Part shown: positions 25,656 to 33,990 of the stretch, piece by piece
Numbering within the stretch: the stretch's first letter is position 1
Layout: every line of letters begins with the position of its first letter
From: Streptomyces sp. Tu6071
GTDB taxonomy: Bacteria > Actinomycetota > Actinomycetes > Streptomycetales > Streptomycetaceae
Direction of reading: 5' to 3'
Assembly (NCBI RefSeq): GCF_000213055.1
Contig: NZ_CM001165.1
Location: forward strand, 1 to 64,000
Length of the DNA: 64,000 bases
The notes under the pieces: generated by a model
What the model was told of the DNA's origin: nothing
What the model saw: the letters and a program-made list of their open reading frames with translations, nothing else
The model's database searches: none
Made by a program: the position numbers and the translations under genes

Positions 25656-25967
25656 TCAAGAGCCCTCGGCCGCGCCGTCGGCGCCGCCGTCGTGGACGCC
25701 GGGCTTACCCGCCGCGCCACCGTCAGCGGGACCTTCGGCCCCGCCGTCCGCACCGCCGTCGTGGACGCCGGGCTTACCGGCGGCGCCACCGTCGGCCGGA
25801 CCTTCGGCCGCGCCGTCGGCGCCGCCGTCGTGCACACCGGGGGTACCGGCCGCGCCACCGTCCGCGGGGCCCTCCGCCGCACCGTCCGCGCCGCCGTCGT
25901 GTACACCGGGCGTGCCCGCCGCGCCGCCGTCGGCCGGGCCTTCCTGCTGGTCCTCGGGCTTGCTCAT
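25656..25967 (-). CDS. Four-repeat Gly/Ala/Asp-rich small protein, candidate peptide substrate
   Basis: A 103-aa protein: an 8-residue N-terminus (MSKPEDQQ), four tandem 23-residue units and a C-terminal EGS. Each unit follows EGPADGGAAG-(T/K)-PGVHDGGADG-(A/G)-A, with one His and one Val. There is no signal peptide, Cys, Ser or Thr-rich core. The start at 25967 has a perfect AGGAGG site. It is the first gene of the operon with the JmjC oxygenase and the sucrase/ferredoxin-like protein. Multi-unit small proteins beside a tailoring oxygenase resemble multicore RiPP precursors, but the leader is very short and no protease or exporter gene is present. No family is recognised. Confidence 0.75.
   Translation of the reverse strand: MSKPEDQQEGPADGGAAGTPGVHDGGADGAAEGPADGGAAGTPGVHDGGADGAAEGPADGGAAGKPGVHDGGADGGAEGPADGGAAGKPGVHDGGADGAAEGS
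25668..25943 (-). repeat. Four 69-bp coding repeats
   Basis: Units lie at 25875-25943, 25806-25874, 25737-25805 and 25668-25736 (N- to C-terminal order). Units 1 and 2 encode identical peptides yet differ at 11 of 23 codons, all synonymous. Units 3 and 4 carry Lys in place of Thr. The array is therefore old at DNA level and conserved at protein level. Confidence 0.9.
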
Positions 25968-26210
25968 GCTGCCTCCTGGAAGTCGCGCGGACCGCGCGGA
26001 CGCGGACGTTCTCCGGTCAGGTGAATCCCTCCCGGCTCCCAACCTCGCCCACGGGCCGCCGACCGGCAACCGGAGGCCCGGGGGCGTGCGCGGCGCCTCC
26101 AGGGGTACGGGGGGTGCCTGGGTGGTGGTCGTCCCGGCCGGGCACGTGTGCGCCGGAACGGCGGAGCGGCTCCGCCGTCGCTTCTCGGCCGGAATCAGGT
26201 GGGTACGTAC

Positions 26211-27575
26211 ATGGATCTGTCGGGCACGGACCTGACGTACGGGCTGCTCGGTCTCGGGGCGCTCGGGGCGGCGACGCTGCCGACGCTGCTGAGACGGTGG
26301 GCCGTCTCGGTGCCCATGGTCTTCCTCGGCCTGGGCTTCGTCGTGTTCCTGTTGCCGCTCGATCCTTTGCCCTCGCTGGACCCCGTCGGCTCGGCCCCCG
26401 TGGTCGAGCACTTCACGGAGGTGTGCGTGCTCGTGGCCCTCATGGGCGCGGGACTGGCCATCAACAGGCCGTTCGGCAGGCGCACGTGGGCCAGTACCTG
26501 GCGGCTGCTGGGCGTGGCCATGCCGGTGACCGTCCTGGCCGCCGCCGCGGCCGGGTGGGGCTTGCTGGGCTGGGCCCCCGCCGTGGCGCTCCTGCTGGCG
26601 GGGATTCTCGCCCCCACCGATCCGGTGCTCGCCGGGGAGGTGCGGGTGGGGGAGCCGACCGACGCCGAGTTCGACGAGGACGAGACGCGCTTCGCGCTCA
26701 CCAGCGAGGCCGGGCTCAACGACGGGCTGGCCTTTCCCTTCGTCATGGCCGCCCTGGCCCTGTCCGCCGCCTCGGCGACCGGCTGGTCCGGGGCCTGGGT
26801 GGGGCACTGGCTCGGCTACGACGTGCTGCTGCGGATCGTGGTCGGCGTACTCGCCGGAACGGGGATGGGCGCCCTGCTCGGCAGGGTCGTCTTCCGGGCC
26901 CGCCCCACCGCGTTGCGCGTCTCGGAGCGCAGCGAGGGCTTCGTCGCGCTCGCCGTGGCGTTCGGTGCCTACGGCCTGACCGAAGTGCTGCACGGCTACG
27001 GCTTCCTCGCGGTCTTCGCGACCGCTGTGAGCCTGCGGTCGGCGGAGCGCGCGCACGGCTACCACCGGGTGATGCACTCGTTCATGGACCAGATCGAGCG
27101 ACTGCTGACCGCCGCCGTCCTCTTCCTCGTCGGCGGGTTCCTCGCCCAGGGCGGTTTCGCCGCCCTCACCTGGCGGGGGGCGGTCTTCGGCCTGCTCCTG
27201 GTGCTCGTGATCCGTCCCGTCACCGGATACCTCTCGCTGCGCTCCGCTCCGGCCGCCCCGCGCGAACGGGCCGTCACCGCGTTCTTCGGGATTCGCGGCA
27301 TCGGTTCGTTCTTCTATCTCTCCTACGCCCTCGGTCACGGCCATGTGGCCGCCCCGGCGGCCGAGTTGTGGGCCACCGTGACCTTCACGGTGGTGGTGTC
27401 GGTGCTGCTCCACGGCATCCTCGCGACGCCGGTCGTGCGCTACCTCGATCGGCGCGAGGCGCGTGCCGCGGCGGAGGCGTCGGAGGCCGGGGCGGAGGCG
27501 TCGGAGGCCGGGGCGGATGCCGCGGAGGCCGGGGCGTCCGCACCGGAGAAGGAGTCGCGTTCCGCCGGGCGCTGA
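26211..27575 (+). CDS. CPA1-type cation:proton antiporter
   Basis: A 454-aa integral membrane protein with about 11-12 spans. The segment AGILAPTDPVLAGEV and the downstream LTSEAGLNDGLAFPFV match the ion-binding region of Na+/H+ exchangers. FFGIRGIGSFFYL near the C-terminus is also typical. It probably exchanges Na+ or K+ for protons at the cell membrane. The start at 26211 has AGGTGGG 7 nt upstream. The cytoplasmic tail ends in an Ala/Glu-rich repeat (AEASEAG, two perfect 21-bp copies). The gene is divergent from the repeat-protein operon and stands alone. Confidence 0.9.
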   Translation: MDLSGTDLTYGLLGLGALGAATLPTLLRRWAVSVPMVFLGLGFVVFLLPLDPLPSLDPVGSAPVVEHFTEVCVLVALMGAGLAINRPFGRRTWASTWRLLGVAMPVTVLAAAAAGWGLLGWAPAVALLLAGILAPTDPVLAGEVRVGEPTDAEFDEDETRFALTSEAGLNDGLAFPFVMAALALSAASATGWSGAWVGHWLGYDVLLRIVVGVLAGTGMGALLGRVVFRARPTALRVSERSEGFVALAVAFGAYGLTEVLHGYGFLAVFATAVSLRSAERAHGYHRVMHSFMDQIERLLTAAVLFLVGGFLAQGGFAALTWRGAVFGLLLVLVIRPVTGYLSLRSAPAAPRERAVTAFFGIRGIGSFFYLSYALGHGHVAAPAAELWATVTFTVVVSVLLHGILATPVVRYLDRREARAAAEASEAGAEASEAGADAAEAGASAPEKESRSAGR

Positions 27576-27618
27576 GGGCCGGTCGGCTCAGCCGGTCGCG
27601 CGAGGGGGCGGCGGGTGC

Positions 27619-28827
27619 TCACGGTGGCTGGGTCGAGGCCGTCCAGTCCGCACGCGCCGCGACGGCCGTCCGCCATGGGCGCAGGGTTTTCGGCGGAAGG
27701 CCGAAGGACAACGCGCCGACGAGCGTCCGCCCCTTGCGGTAGGCGACGAGGAAGCGCCCGTCGGCCGGGTCCCCCGCGACCACCCGGGCCTCCTCGTGGT
27801 CGCGGAGGTGCCCGTATGCCTGGACCCGGATTCCGTACTGGTCCGTCCAGAAGTAGGGGACGGGGGCGAACGGGCGGGCGGGCTCGGGGTGGAGCAGGTG
27901 GCGGGCGGCGGCCATGGCCTGCTCGGCGGCGTTGGTGCGGTGTTCGAGGCGCATCGACGTCCCGAACAGCGGGTTGTGCCAGCGTGCCACGTCCCCGGCC
28001 GCGTAGACGCCCGGGGCGGCGGAGTTGTACGCGTCGCACACGACGCCGTCGTCGAGGCGCAGTCCGCTGCCGGTGAGCCAGTCGGTGGCGGGCTCGGAGC
28101 CGATGGCCACGAGGACGTCGTCGGCGGGCACGGTCGTCGCGTCCGAGAGCCGGACCCCGGTGAGACGTCCGGCCGCGGTCTCGACCCCGGTCACCGCCGT
28201 GCCCGTGCGCAGGTCCACGCCGTGCCCGCGGTGCAGCCGCGCGATGTGGGCGCCGACCTGGTGGCCGACGACGCGGGCGAGCGGGACCGGGGCCGGTTCC
28301 ACGAGGGTGACGCGGGCGCCGAGGGCGCGCGCCGAGGAGGCGACCTCCGAGCCGAGGAATCCCGCACCGACGATGACGAGCCGACTGTCGGCGGCGAGCC
28401 GTTCCCGCAGGGCGAGGGCGTCCTCCAGGTGGCGCAGCACGTGCGTGCCGGGCAGCCCGCACCAGGGCAGGCGCCGGGGCCGTACGCCCGTCGCGATCAG
28501 GACGGCGTCCCAGCCGATGTCCTCGCCGTCCATGAGGGTCACGGTGCGGGAGGCCGGTGACAGGGCGGTCGCGGCGGTGCCGAGGCGCAGGTCCAGGCCG
28601 AGGGCGGCCACTTCCTCGGGATGCCGCAGCCGCGTGCGCGCGGCCGTCCACTCCCCCGCGAGGACCTGCTTGGAGAGCGGCGGGCGGTCGTAGGGAAGGT
28701 GCGGTTCCTTGCCGAGCAGGGTGAGGGCGCCGTCGTATCCCTCCCGGCGCAGGGTCTCGGCGGCGGTGAGGCCCGCCGCCGAGGCGCCGACCACGACGAT
28801 GCGGCGCGGCGCACGGGTTGCGGTCAC
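27619..28827 (-). CDS. FAD-dependent ferredoxin reductase
   Basis: A 402-aa NAD(P)H:ferredoxin reductase of the rubredoxin/putidaredoxin reductase type. The N-terminal FAD site is VVVGASAAGLTAAETL (residues 11-26), the NAD(P) site is LVIVGAGFLGSEVA, and a second FAD contact is GVYAAGDVA. A C-terminal reductase domain follows. The GTG start overlaps the ferredoxin stop (GTGA). It would pass electrons from NAD(P)H to the ferredoxin and on to the P450 encoded upstream, making a complete class I P450 system in one operon. Confidence 0.93.
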   Translation of the reverse strand: MTATRAPRRIVVVGASAAGLTAAETLRREGYDGALTLLGKEPHLPYDRPPLSKQVLAGEWTAARTRLRHPEEVAALGLDLRLGTAATALSPASRTVTLMDGEDIGWDAVLIATGVRPRRLPWCGLPGTHVLRHLEDALALRERLAADSRLVIVGAGFLGSEVASSARALGARVTLVEPAPVPLARVVGHQVGAHIARLHRGHGVDLRTGTAVTGVETAAGRLTGVRLSDATTVPADDVLVAIGSEPATDWLTGSGLRLDDGVVCDAYNSAAPGVYAAGDVARWHNPLFGTSMRLEHRTNAAEQAMAAARHLLHPEPARPFAPVPYFWTDQYGIRVQAYGHLRDHEEARVVAGDPADGRFLVAYRKGRTLVGALSFGLPPKTLRPWRTAVAARADWTASTQPP

Positions 28828-29018
28828 CTCGGCGCCAGGCGGATGGCGGCGGCGGGACAGACGGCGGCCGACTCGCGTACGTCGTCGTGGTGCTCGGGGG
28901 ACGGATCGGCGTCGAGCAGTTCGACGATGCCGTCGTCGTCCTGGTCGAAGACGTCGGGTGCCAGCAGGACGCACTGCCCGGACGCGACGCACTTGGGCTG
29001 ATCGACTTCCACGTGCAT
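28824..29018 (-). CDS. Small [3Fe-4S]-type ferredoxin
   Basis: A 64-aa ferredoxin of the kind that serves actinobacterial P450s. Cysteines C10, C16 and C54 (KCVASGQC ... AVCPAAA) give the three-ligand C-x5-C-x37-C-P pattern of a [3Fe-4S] cluster; the fourth ligand of a 4Fe ferredoxin is absent. Its charged, acidic surface is usual. It starts 32 nt after the P450 stop and overlaps the reductase start by 4 nt. It is the electron shuttle of the operon. Confidence 0.93.
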   Translation of the reverse strand: MHVEVDQPKCVASGQCVLLAPDVFDQDDDGIVELLDADPSPEHHDDVRESAAVCPAAAIRLAPR

Positions 29019-29050
29019 GGCGGACTCGCTTTCGTGGGCGCGGGAGGGGT

Positions 29051-30280
29051 TCACCAGGTGACGGGCAGTTCGTAGACGCCGAAGATGGCGCCGTCGTGCT
29101 TGAACTCCAGCCGCTCGATGTCCGTGGCTAGGGCGAGGGTGGGCACGCGGCGGTACAGCGTGCTGTAGACGACCTGGAGTTCCATCCGGGCGAGCGGCTG
29201 GCCGAGGCACTGGTGGACGCCGAAGCCGAAGGCGACGTGGCGTCGGGCGTCGCGGCCGAGGTCGAGCCGGTCCGGGTCGGGGAAGACCTCCGGGTCGCGG
29301 TTGGCGGTCTCACCGGCCAGGACGATGCCGTCGCCCGCCTTGATCGTCACGCCCGCGTACGTGATGTCCTCCAGCGCGACGCGGCGGCGCCCGCTGTGCA
29401 CGATGCTCAGGTAGCGCAGGAGTTCCTCGACGGCGGCGGCGACCGTCTTGGGGTCGTCGGCCGCGCGGAGCACGTCGAGCTGGTCCGGGTTCCGCAGGAG
29501 CGCGAGGGTGCCCAGAGCGATCATGTTCGCGGTGGTCTCGTGGCCGGCGGCGAGCAGCAGCACGCCCATCCGGGCCGCTTGCTGCCGGGTGAGCTGTCCC
29601 GTGGCCACCTGCCGCGTGGCGATGTCGGACAGCAGGTCCTCCTCCGGGTGCGCCTGCTTCTCGGCGAGCAAAGCGTCGAGGTAGTCCGTGAGGGCGGCGG
29701 AGGCGGCGGATACGTCCTCCGGCGCGGAGGAACGGCGGACGAGCACCTTGGTGTGGCGCTGGAAGAGGCCGTGGTCCGCGTAGGGGACGCCGAGCAGGGC
29801 GCAGATGACCAGGCTCGGCACGGGCAGTGCGAACGCCTGCACCAGGTCGACCGGCTTCGGCCCCGCGAGCAGGTCGTCGATCAGGTCGTCCGCGATCCGC
29901 TGCACTTCGGGCCGCAGCGCCTGCATCTTGCGGATGGCGAACGGGGCGGTGACCATCCGGCGCATGCGGGAGTGCTCCGGGTCGTCCATGTTGATGAACG
30001 AACGCCGGACCTCGCTGCCCGCCTTGGAGCCGGGGCTGATGTGGGGGAAGCCGGAGCGCGTGACGTCGGAGCTGACGCGCGGGTCCGCGAGGAGGGCGCG
30101 CACCTGGTCGTGCCGGGTGACGAGCCAGGGGGTGCTGCCGTCCCAGATGCGCACCCGGGACAAGGTGGCCTCCGTCTGCCTGGCCCGCAGGGCCTCGGGC
30201 GGGTCGAAGGGACACCGGGCGGCCCGGGGCATGGGGAACTCGGTGAGATCATCCGGTGCGTGCGACACGGTCTCGGTCAT
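29051..30280 (-). CDS. Cytochrome P450 (CYP105-like)
   Basis: A 409-aa soluble P450. The oxygen-binding I-helix motif AGHETT (245-250), ExxR in EELLR (285-289) and the heme loop FGFGVHQCLGQPLA with C358 are all intact. The overall look is CYP105-like, a family that hydroxylates xenobiotics, macrolides and vitamin D. GGAGGCAGGT precedes the ATG at 30280. Its own ferredoxin and reductase follow directly. The physiological substrate is unknown; no biosynthetic genes adjoin it. Confidence 0.94.
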   Translation of the reverse strand: MTETVSHAPDDLTEFPMPRAARCPFDPPEALRARQTEATLSRVRIWDGSTPWLVTRHDQVRALLADPRVSSDVTRSGFPHISPGSKAGSEVRRSFINMDDPEHSRMRRMVTAPFAIRKMQALRPEVQRIADDLIDDLLAGPKPVDLVQAFALPVPSLVICALLGVPYADHGLFQRHTKVLVRRSSAPEDVSAASAALTDYLDALLAEKQAHPEEDLLSDIATRQVATGQLTRQQAARMGVLLLAAGHETTANMIALGTLALLRNPDQLDVLRAADDPKTVAAAVEELLRYLSIVHSGRRRVALEDITYAGVTIKAGDGIVLAGETANRDPEVFPDPDRLDLGRDARRHVAFGFGVHQCLGQPLARMELQVVYSTLYRRVPTLALATDIERLEFKHDGAIFGVYELPVTW

Positions 30281-30943
30281 ACCTGCCTCCGCGAAGTGAG
30301 GGGTGGTGCCGTGGGCGGGATGCCGTGGTGGGGGTCCCGTGTCCCGAATCCTCACAACAATAGATGCCTGGGGCAACCAGTTGGCCGGAAGGAGCCCTTC
30401 CGCAGGAGCGTGATCGAGTCAGCCCCCGCATTCTCGCGGCGTCTCGGCCCCCGCGGCACGGAGACCGCCGGTCGCAGCGGGCGTTGGCGGGGGGGGGAGC
30501 AGGGGACGGTGGCGCGCGGCCCGTCCGGGCCTTGAACTCGTTCGCGTCGCGCGCCGGCCGGGCGTGGGGCCGCCGGCGCCGCTCGGCGACCGGCAGGAAG
30601 GGGCCCCGCGCGTCGACAAGGGGCCCCTCGGAGCCACCACCGGACCTGCCCGCCGATCCCCGGAGCGGATACCGCCACATTGACCGGAAGCGAGCAATCC
30701 TCAACGCCGTTACCGAGTGCGAGGGCACCAAAACCGGTTGTAAGGGCCAAGAAAGCGCCATCCCCCGAATCAGCCCAGGCCCCGGCGGCGGGAGGGGGAA
30801 TCCGGCGGCCTCAACGGTGCCCCCTCGCGGGGGGGCTCACTCGCTCTGCCGGAGCGCATCAGCGATCGGCTGCCCGTCCCGAACGGAGGTGACGGCACGC
30901 ACGCGCCGCTGTGCGTCTCGGCGGGTGCGAGGGACCGCGCGGC
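30281..30943. other. Intergenic region without a convincing gene
   Basis: About 660 nt upstream of the P450 and downstream of the DUF3253 gene. It contains a nine-G run (30491-30499) and only Arg/Pro-rich or short frames. A minus-strand frame near 30750 reads FGALALGNGVEDCSLPVNVA but lacks a signal or family match. The P450 promoter should lie at the left end. Confidence 0.5.
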
Positions 30944-31225
30944 TCAGCCCTCCCGGTGGACGCGGCGGATGCGGACGGGGCCACGTGCCTCGGCCGCGTC
31001 GACGGGGCGGCCTCCCTGAGTGATCTCCACCTCGCCCGCGGCCACCAGGCGCCGCGCCGCCCGGCGGGCCGGCTCCATGAGGGCGCGCCACCCGTCGTCG
31101 TCTCCGTCGTGGACGGCGCGCGCGGCGTCGGAGGGGCAGATGGTCGCGCCGGGGGCGCGGCGGTCCAGCAACGCGAGGATGGTCCGTTCCAGTTTCCGGT
31201 CCGTCTGCCGTCCGGTCTTGGTCAT
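30944..31225 (-). CDS. DUF3253 family protein
   Basis: A 93-aa cytoplasmic protein recognised as DUF3253, a small winged-helix-like family. ILALLDRRAPGATICPSDAAR is followed by WRALMEPARRAARRLVAAGE and a short beta-hairpin, ITQGGRPVD. The fold suggests nucleic-acid or protein binding; the function is unknown. It ends 20 nt before the ABC permease, which lies downstream on the minus strand in the other operon direction, and is probably expressed on its own. Confidence 0.85.
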   Translation of the reverse strand: MTKTGRQTDRKLERTILALLDRRAPGATICPSDAARAVHDGDDDGWRALMEPARRAARRLVAAGEVEITQGGRPVDAAEARGPVRIRRVHREG

Positions 31226-31244
31226 GCCTTCAGTCTGGCACCGC

Positions 31245-32282
31245 TCAGCGGGCGGCGACGCGTCGTACGCAGAGCACGCAGACGAAGGCGAGGACGAGGG
31301 CGAGGACGAGGCACAGGGCGGTTTCGGCGAGGTGGAGGGGGAGGAACTGGGCGGGGCGGAGGTCGCGGGTGTACGGGCCGCGGATGCCGTGGGCGTGCAG
31401 GCAGGCCGACTGCGGGTTGCCGGGGTAGGGCGAGGGGCAGGGCGCGTGGGGTGTCAGGGTGCCGTCGGTGCGCAGATAACCGCCGCCGAGGTGCCACGTG
31501 TTCGGGGGCAGCGGGGGGTAGTCCACGGTCGGGGCCGGGCGGACCCCCGCCGGGAGCAAGCGGGGGCGCAGCCACCGCAGGGCGGTGCGCAGCGCCCAGG
31601 CCGCGGCGGCGCCGACGGCGACGGCCGGGACGACGCGGCGCAGGAGCAGGCCCGCGGTGGCGCCGGTCAGCAGGGCGAGCAGGAGGTGGGCGATCCCGAC
31701 CGTGCCCGTGTACTCGAAGAACGGCCAGTCGTTTCCGGCGGCGAGCTGGCGCCAGGCGACTTCCTGGGAGCCGGTCGTGGCCCGTCCGTGCCACACGGTG
31801 GACCACCACCAGCTGACGGGGGCGGTGATCAGGAGCGCGGCGACCGCGGTGACGGCGGAGGCGACGAGGAGCTTGGCGACGACCCACTCGGCCCGGCCGA
31901 TGGACTGCGTCCAGGCGAGACGGTGGGTGCCGCGCTCGATGTCCTGGGCGAACAGGGGTGCTCCGAGCAGGGCGGCGACCACCAGGGGGAGGCTGTTCAG
32001 TACGGCCGGGGCGCGGTGGAGGACGGTGCGCACGGCGTCCGGCACGGGTCGCCCGCAGAAAGGGTCAGGGCCGCAGTGCCCCGCGTAGGACGCGACGCCG
32101 GTCACGAGGAGGTGGTGCTGCCAGGCGGCCCAGGCCCCGGCGAGGGCTGCGAGGGCCAGGGTCGCGAGGTAGAAGACCCGGTGCTGGCGCCAGACGAGCC
32201 ACAGGGCGCCCGCGGGGCGCGGGAGCGGGAGGGGGACGTGCCGGGGGGAGGTCCACGTGAGGAAGCGGCCCGCCGTGCTCAT
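31245..32282 (-). CDS. ABC transporter permease
   Basis: A 345-aa membrane protein with about six spans, including FYLATLALAALAGAWAAW, LPLVVAALLGAPLFA and a last helix, LCLVLALVLAFVCVLCVRR. It resembles the ABC-2 permeases of YtrC/GntR-linked exporters. Its ATG overlaps the stop of the ATPase gene by 4 nt, and the GntR regulator precedes both, so the three form one autoregulated operon. A role in export of a lipid or antibiotic is usual for this type but not shown here. Confidence 0.85.
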   Translation of the reverse strand: MSTAGRFLTWTSPRHVPLPLPRPAGALWLVWRQHRVFYLATLALAALAGAWAAWQHHLLVTGVASYAGHCGPDPFCGRPVPDAVRTVLHRAPAVLNSLPLVVAALLGAPLFAQDIERGTHRLAWTQSIGRAEWVVAKLLVASAVTAVAALLITAPVSWWWSTVWHGRATTGSQEVAWRQLAAGNDWPFFEYTGTVGIAHLLLALLTGATAGLLLRRVVPAVAVGAAAAWALRTALRWLRPRLLPAGVRPAPTVDYPPLPPNTWHLGGGYLRTDGTLTPHAPCPSPYPGNPQSACLHAHGIRGPYTRDLRPAQFLPLHLAETALCLVLALVLAFVCVLCVRRVAAR

Positions 32283-33280
32283 GCGCCGCTCCCGTCGGCG
32301 GTGCTGCGGGAGCGGCCGGACTGTCGCTGAGCCGTGGCGGCGGGGGGTCCGGCCGGGGCGAGCAGGGGGGTGGCGTCGGGGCTGCGGAGGTAGGCGAGGA
32401 GGATCTCGTCGAGTGCGGGCGGGGTGGTGCGTACGGCGGCGGGCAGGGAGGTCGGCAGCCGGAGGAGCGCGGCTGCCGAGCGGCCGGAGAGGCGGGTCTC
32501 GACCACGGTGGCGCCGTCCGGGCCGAAGGGCCGCGGCGGTTCCGCGTCCCGTGCGTCCCGTGTGTACGTGACGAGGGTGTGCGCCGCCTGGACGAAGTCG
32601 GTGTCGTCGGCGATCAGCATGCGCCCGCGGGCCATCAGCAGCACGTAGTCGCAGACCAGGTGCAGTTCGGCGAGGATGTGCGAGGACATCACGACGGTGG
32701 TGCCGTGTTCGGCGGCGGTTCTCATCAGGGCGGCCATCATGGTGTGGCGCCGCAGGGGGTCGAGGTCGGCCATCGGCTCGTCGAGGAGGAGCAGGTCGGG
32801 CCGCTTGCCGAGGGCCAGGGCGAGGGCGAGGCAGGTGCGCTGGCCGCCGGAGAGCCTGCTGACGCGTTCGCGCGGGGGGATGTCCGACTCGCGGACGAGG
32901 GCGGAGGCTTCGGCCTCGTCCCAGCCGGGGTTCAGCTCGCGGCCCAGCCGGAGGGTCTCGGCGACGGTGAAGGAGCCGTGCAGGGGCCGGTCCTGGAGCA
33001 GGACGCCGACGCGGGGCAGGACCTCGCGCGAGCCGGGCCGGTGGCCCAGTACGCGGAGGGTGCCCTCGGCGGGGTCGGACAGGCCGGCGGCGAGGGCGAG
33101 CAAAGAGGTCTTCCCGTCGCCGTTGGGGCCGACGAGTCCGGCGATCCGGCCGCGCGGGACCTCGAAGTCGCAGCGGCGCAGGGTCCAGCCGTCGTGCGCG
33201 CGCAGTCCGAGGTCCACCGCTTTCAGGGCCGGTGGTGGTATGTCCCCCTGCGGGGCGGGGGCGGGGGTGCGGTCACTCAT
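32279..33280 (-). CDS. ABC transporter ATP-binding protein
   Basis: A 333-aa ATPase. Walker A GPNGDGKTS (51-59), signature SRLSGGQRTC and Walker B LLLLDEPMADLDP are intact, followed by the switch His in MSSHILAE. A C-terminal extension of about 90 residues follows the nucleotide-binding domain, as in drug and lantibiotic exporters. It overlaps the regulator gene by 8 nt and the permease by 4 nt. It should pair with that permease as a dimer of each. Confidence 0.93.
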   Translation of the reverse strand: MSDRTPAPAPQGDIPPPALKAVDLGLRAHDGWTLRRCDFEVPRGRIAGLVGPNGDGKTSLLALAAGLSDPAEGTLRVLGHRPGSREVLPRVGVLLQDRPLHGSFTVAETLRLGRELNPGWDEAEASALVRESDIPPRERVSRLSGGQRTCLALALALGKRPDLLLLDEPMADLDPLRRHTMMAALMRTAAEHGTTVVMSSHILAELHLVCDYVLLMARGRMLIADDTDFVQAAHTLVTYTRDARDAEPPRPFGPDGATVVETRLSGRSAAALLRLPTSLPAAVRTTPPALDEILLAYLRSPDATPLLAPAGPPAATAQRQSGRSRSTADGSGA

Positions 33281-33695
33281 CGGTCCTCGCTCGGCTGTGC
33301 GCGGGCCGCGCGGCCTCGCGGGGGTAGCACGCGTCCAGTTCCGCGGCGACCAGTGCGGCGACGTCCTCGCGGTCGAGTCCGGCCTCGCGCGCTTCGGTCA
33401 TCCATGTCCGCAGTCCTTCGCGCAGCGGTGAGCCGCCCGCGGCGCCGGGCTGGGCGAGCGAGCGGCGTACGAAGGTCCCGACGCCCTGCCGGGAGTCGAC
33501 GAGCCCTTCGCGCTCCAGCTCGCGGTACGCCTTGAACACGGTGTTGGGGTTGATGGCCGTGGTGGCCACCACCTGGGCCGCCGTGGGCAGTTTGTCGCCG
33601 GGGGCCAGGTGTCCCAGTCTCAGGGCCTGCCTGACCTGTTGCGCGATCTGCTGGTAGGCGGCGACGCCGCTGTGCCGCTCGATGCGGAACTCCAT
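33273..33695 (-). CDS. GntR-family (YtrA-type) regulator
   Basis: A 140-aa repressor consisting of an N-terminal winged helix (YQQIAQQVRQALRLGHLAPG, then NPNTVFKAYRELEREGLV and GVGTFV) and a short C-terminal dimerisation tail, as in the YtrA subfamily. The start at 33695 has GGGGA upstream. YtrA regulators are usually encoded first in the ABC operon they repress, as here. A perfect inverted repeat about 155 nt upstream (33849-33868) is the likely operator. Confidence 0.92.
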   Translation of the reverse strand: MEFRIERHSGVAAYQQIAQQVRQALRLGHLAPGDKLPTAAQVVATTAINPNTVFKAYRELEREGLVDSRQGVGTFVRRSLAQPGAAGGSPLREGLRTWMTEAREAGLDREDVAALVAAELDACYPREAARPAHSRARTDE

Positions 33696-33815
33696 GATTC
33701 CCCACATTCCATGAAGAAGCCGGCCGTCTGCCGGTGCCGGGGCCGTTCCGCTCCCCGCGGTGCCGGACGGGGGCCGCCGGGCACCGCGGCCGTCGCCGGG
33801 GCCTCGGATCGTTCG

Positions 33816-33868
33816 TTGACAATACTCGGCGCACCTCCCCATACTCACTTCACTACATAACTAGTGAA
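33816..33868. promoter_or_regulatory. Promoter and GntR-type operator TTCACTA-N6-TAGTGAA
   Basis: A perfect inverted repeat, TTCACTA (33849-33855) and TAGTGAA (33862-33868), lies between the gntR-ABC operon and the divergent glycosyltransferase gene. On the plus strand, TTGACA (33816-33821) and CATACT (33840-33845), spaced 18 nt, form a promoter ending just before the operator. YtrA-like regulators bind such spaced repeats, so one site may control both directions. Confidence 0.6.
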
Positions 33869-33990
33869 CCAGATGAGAAGCCGTCGCGCACCCCGGTGTC
33901 GCGGACGATCGCTCCGCCCGTTGCCCCTGTTTCGGGCCGGAGCCCGCGGAGCGCCGGTCCCCGCTGGTCGCGCAGGAGAGGAGCGAGAGC

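Noticed and set aside
27470..27545. Tandem repeat in the antiporter 3' end as a possible mobile or CRISPR-like element
   Set aside because: Two 21-bp copies encode an Ala/Glu-rich cytoplasmic tail in frame; simple coding slippage explains it.
30352..30750. Minus-strand frame with GNGVEDCSLPVNVAV, faintly like a chaplin core
   Set aside because: No signal peptide, only one cysteine of the expected pair, and the rest of the frame is Arg/Pro-rich shadow sequence.
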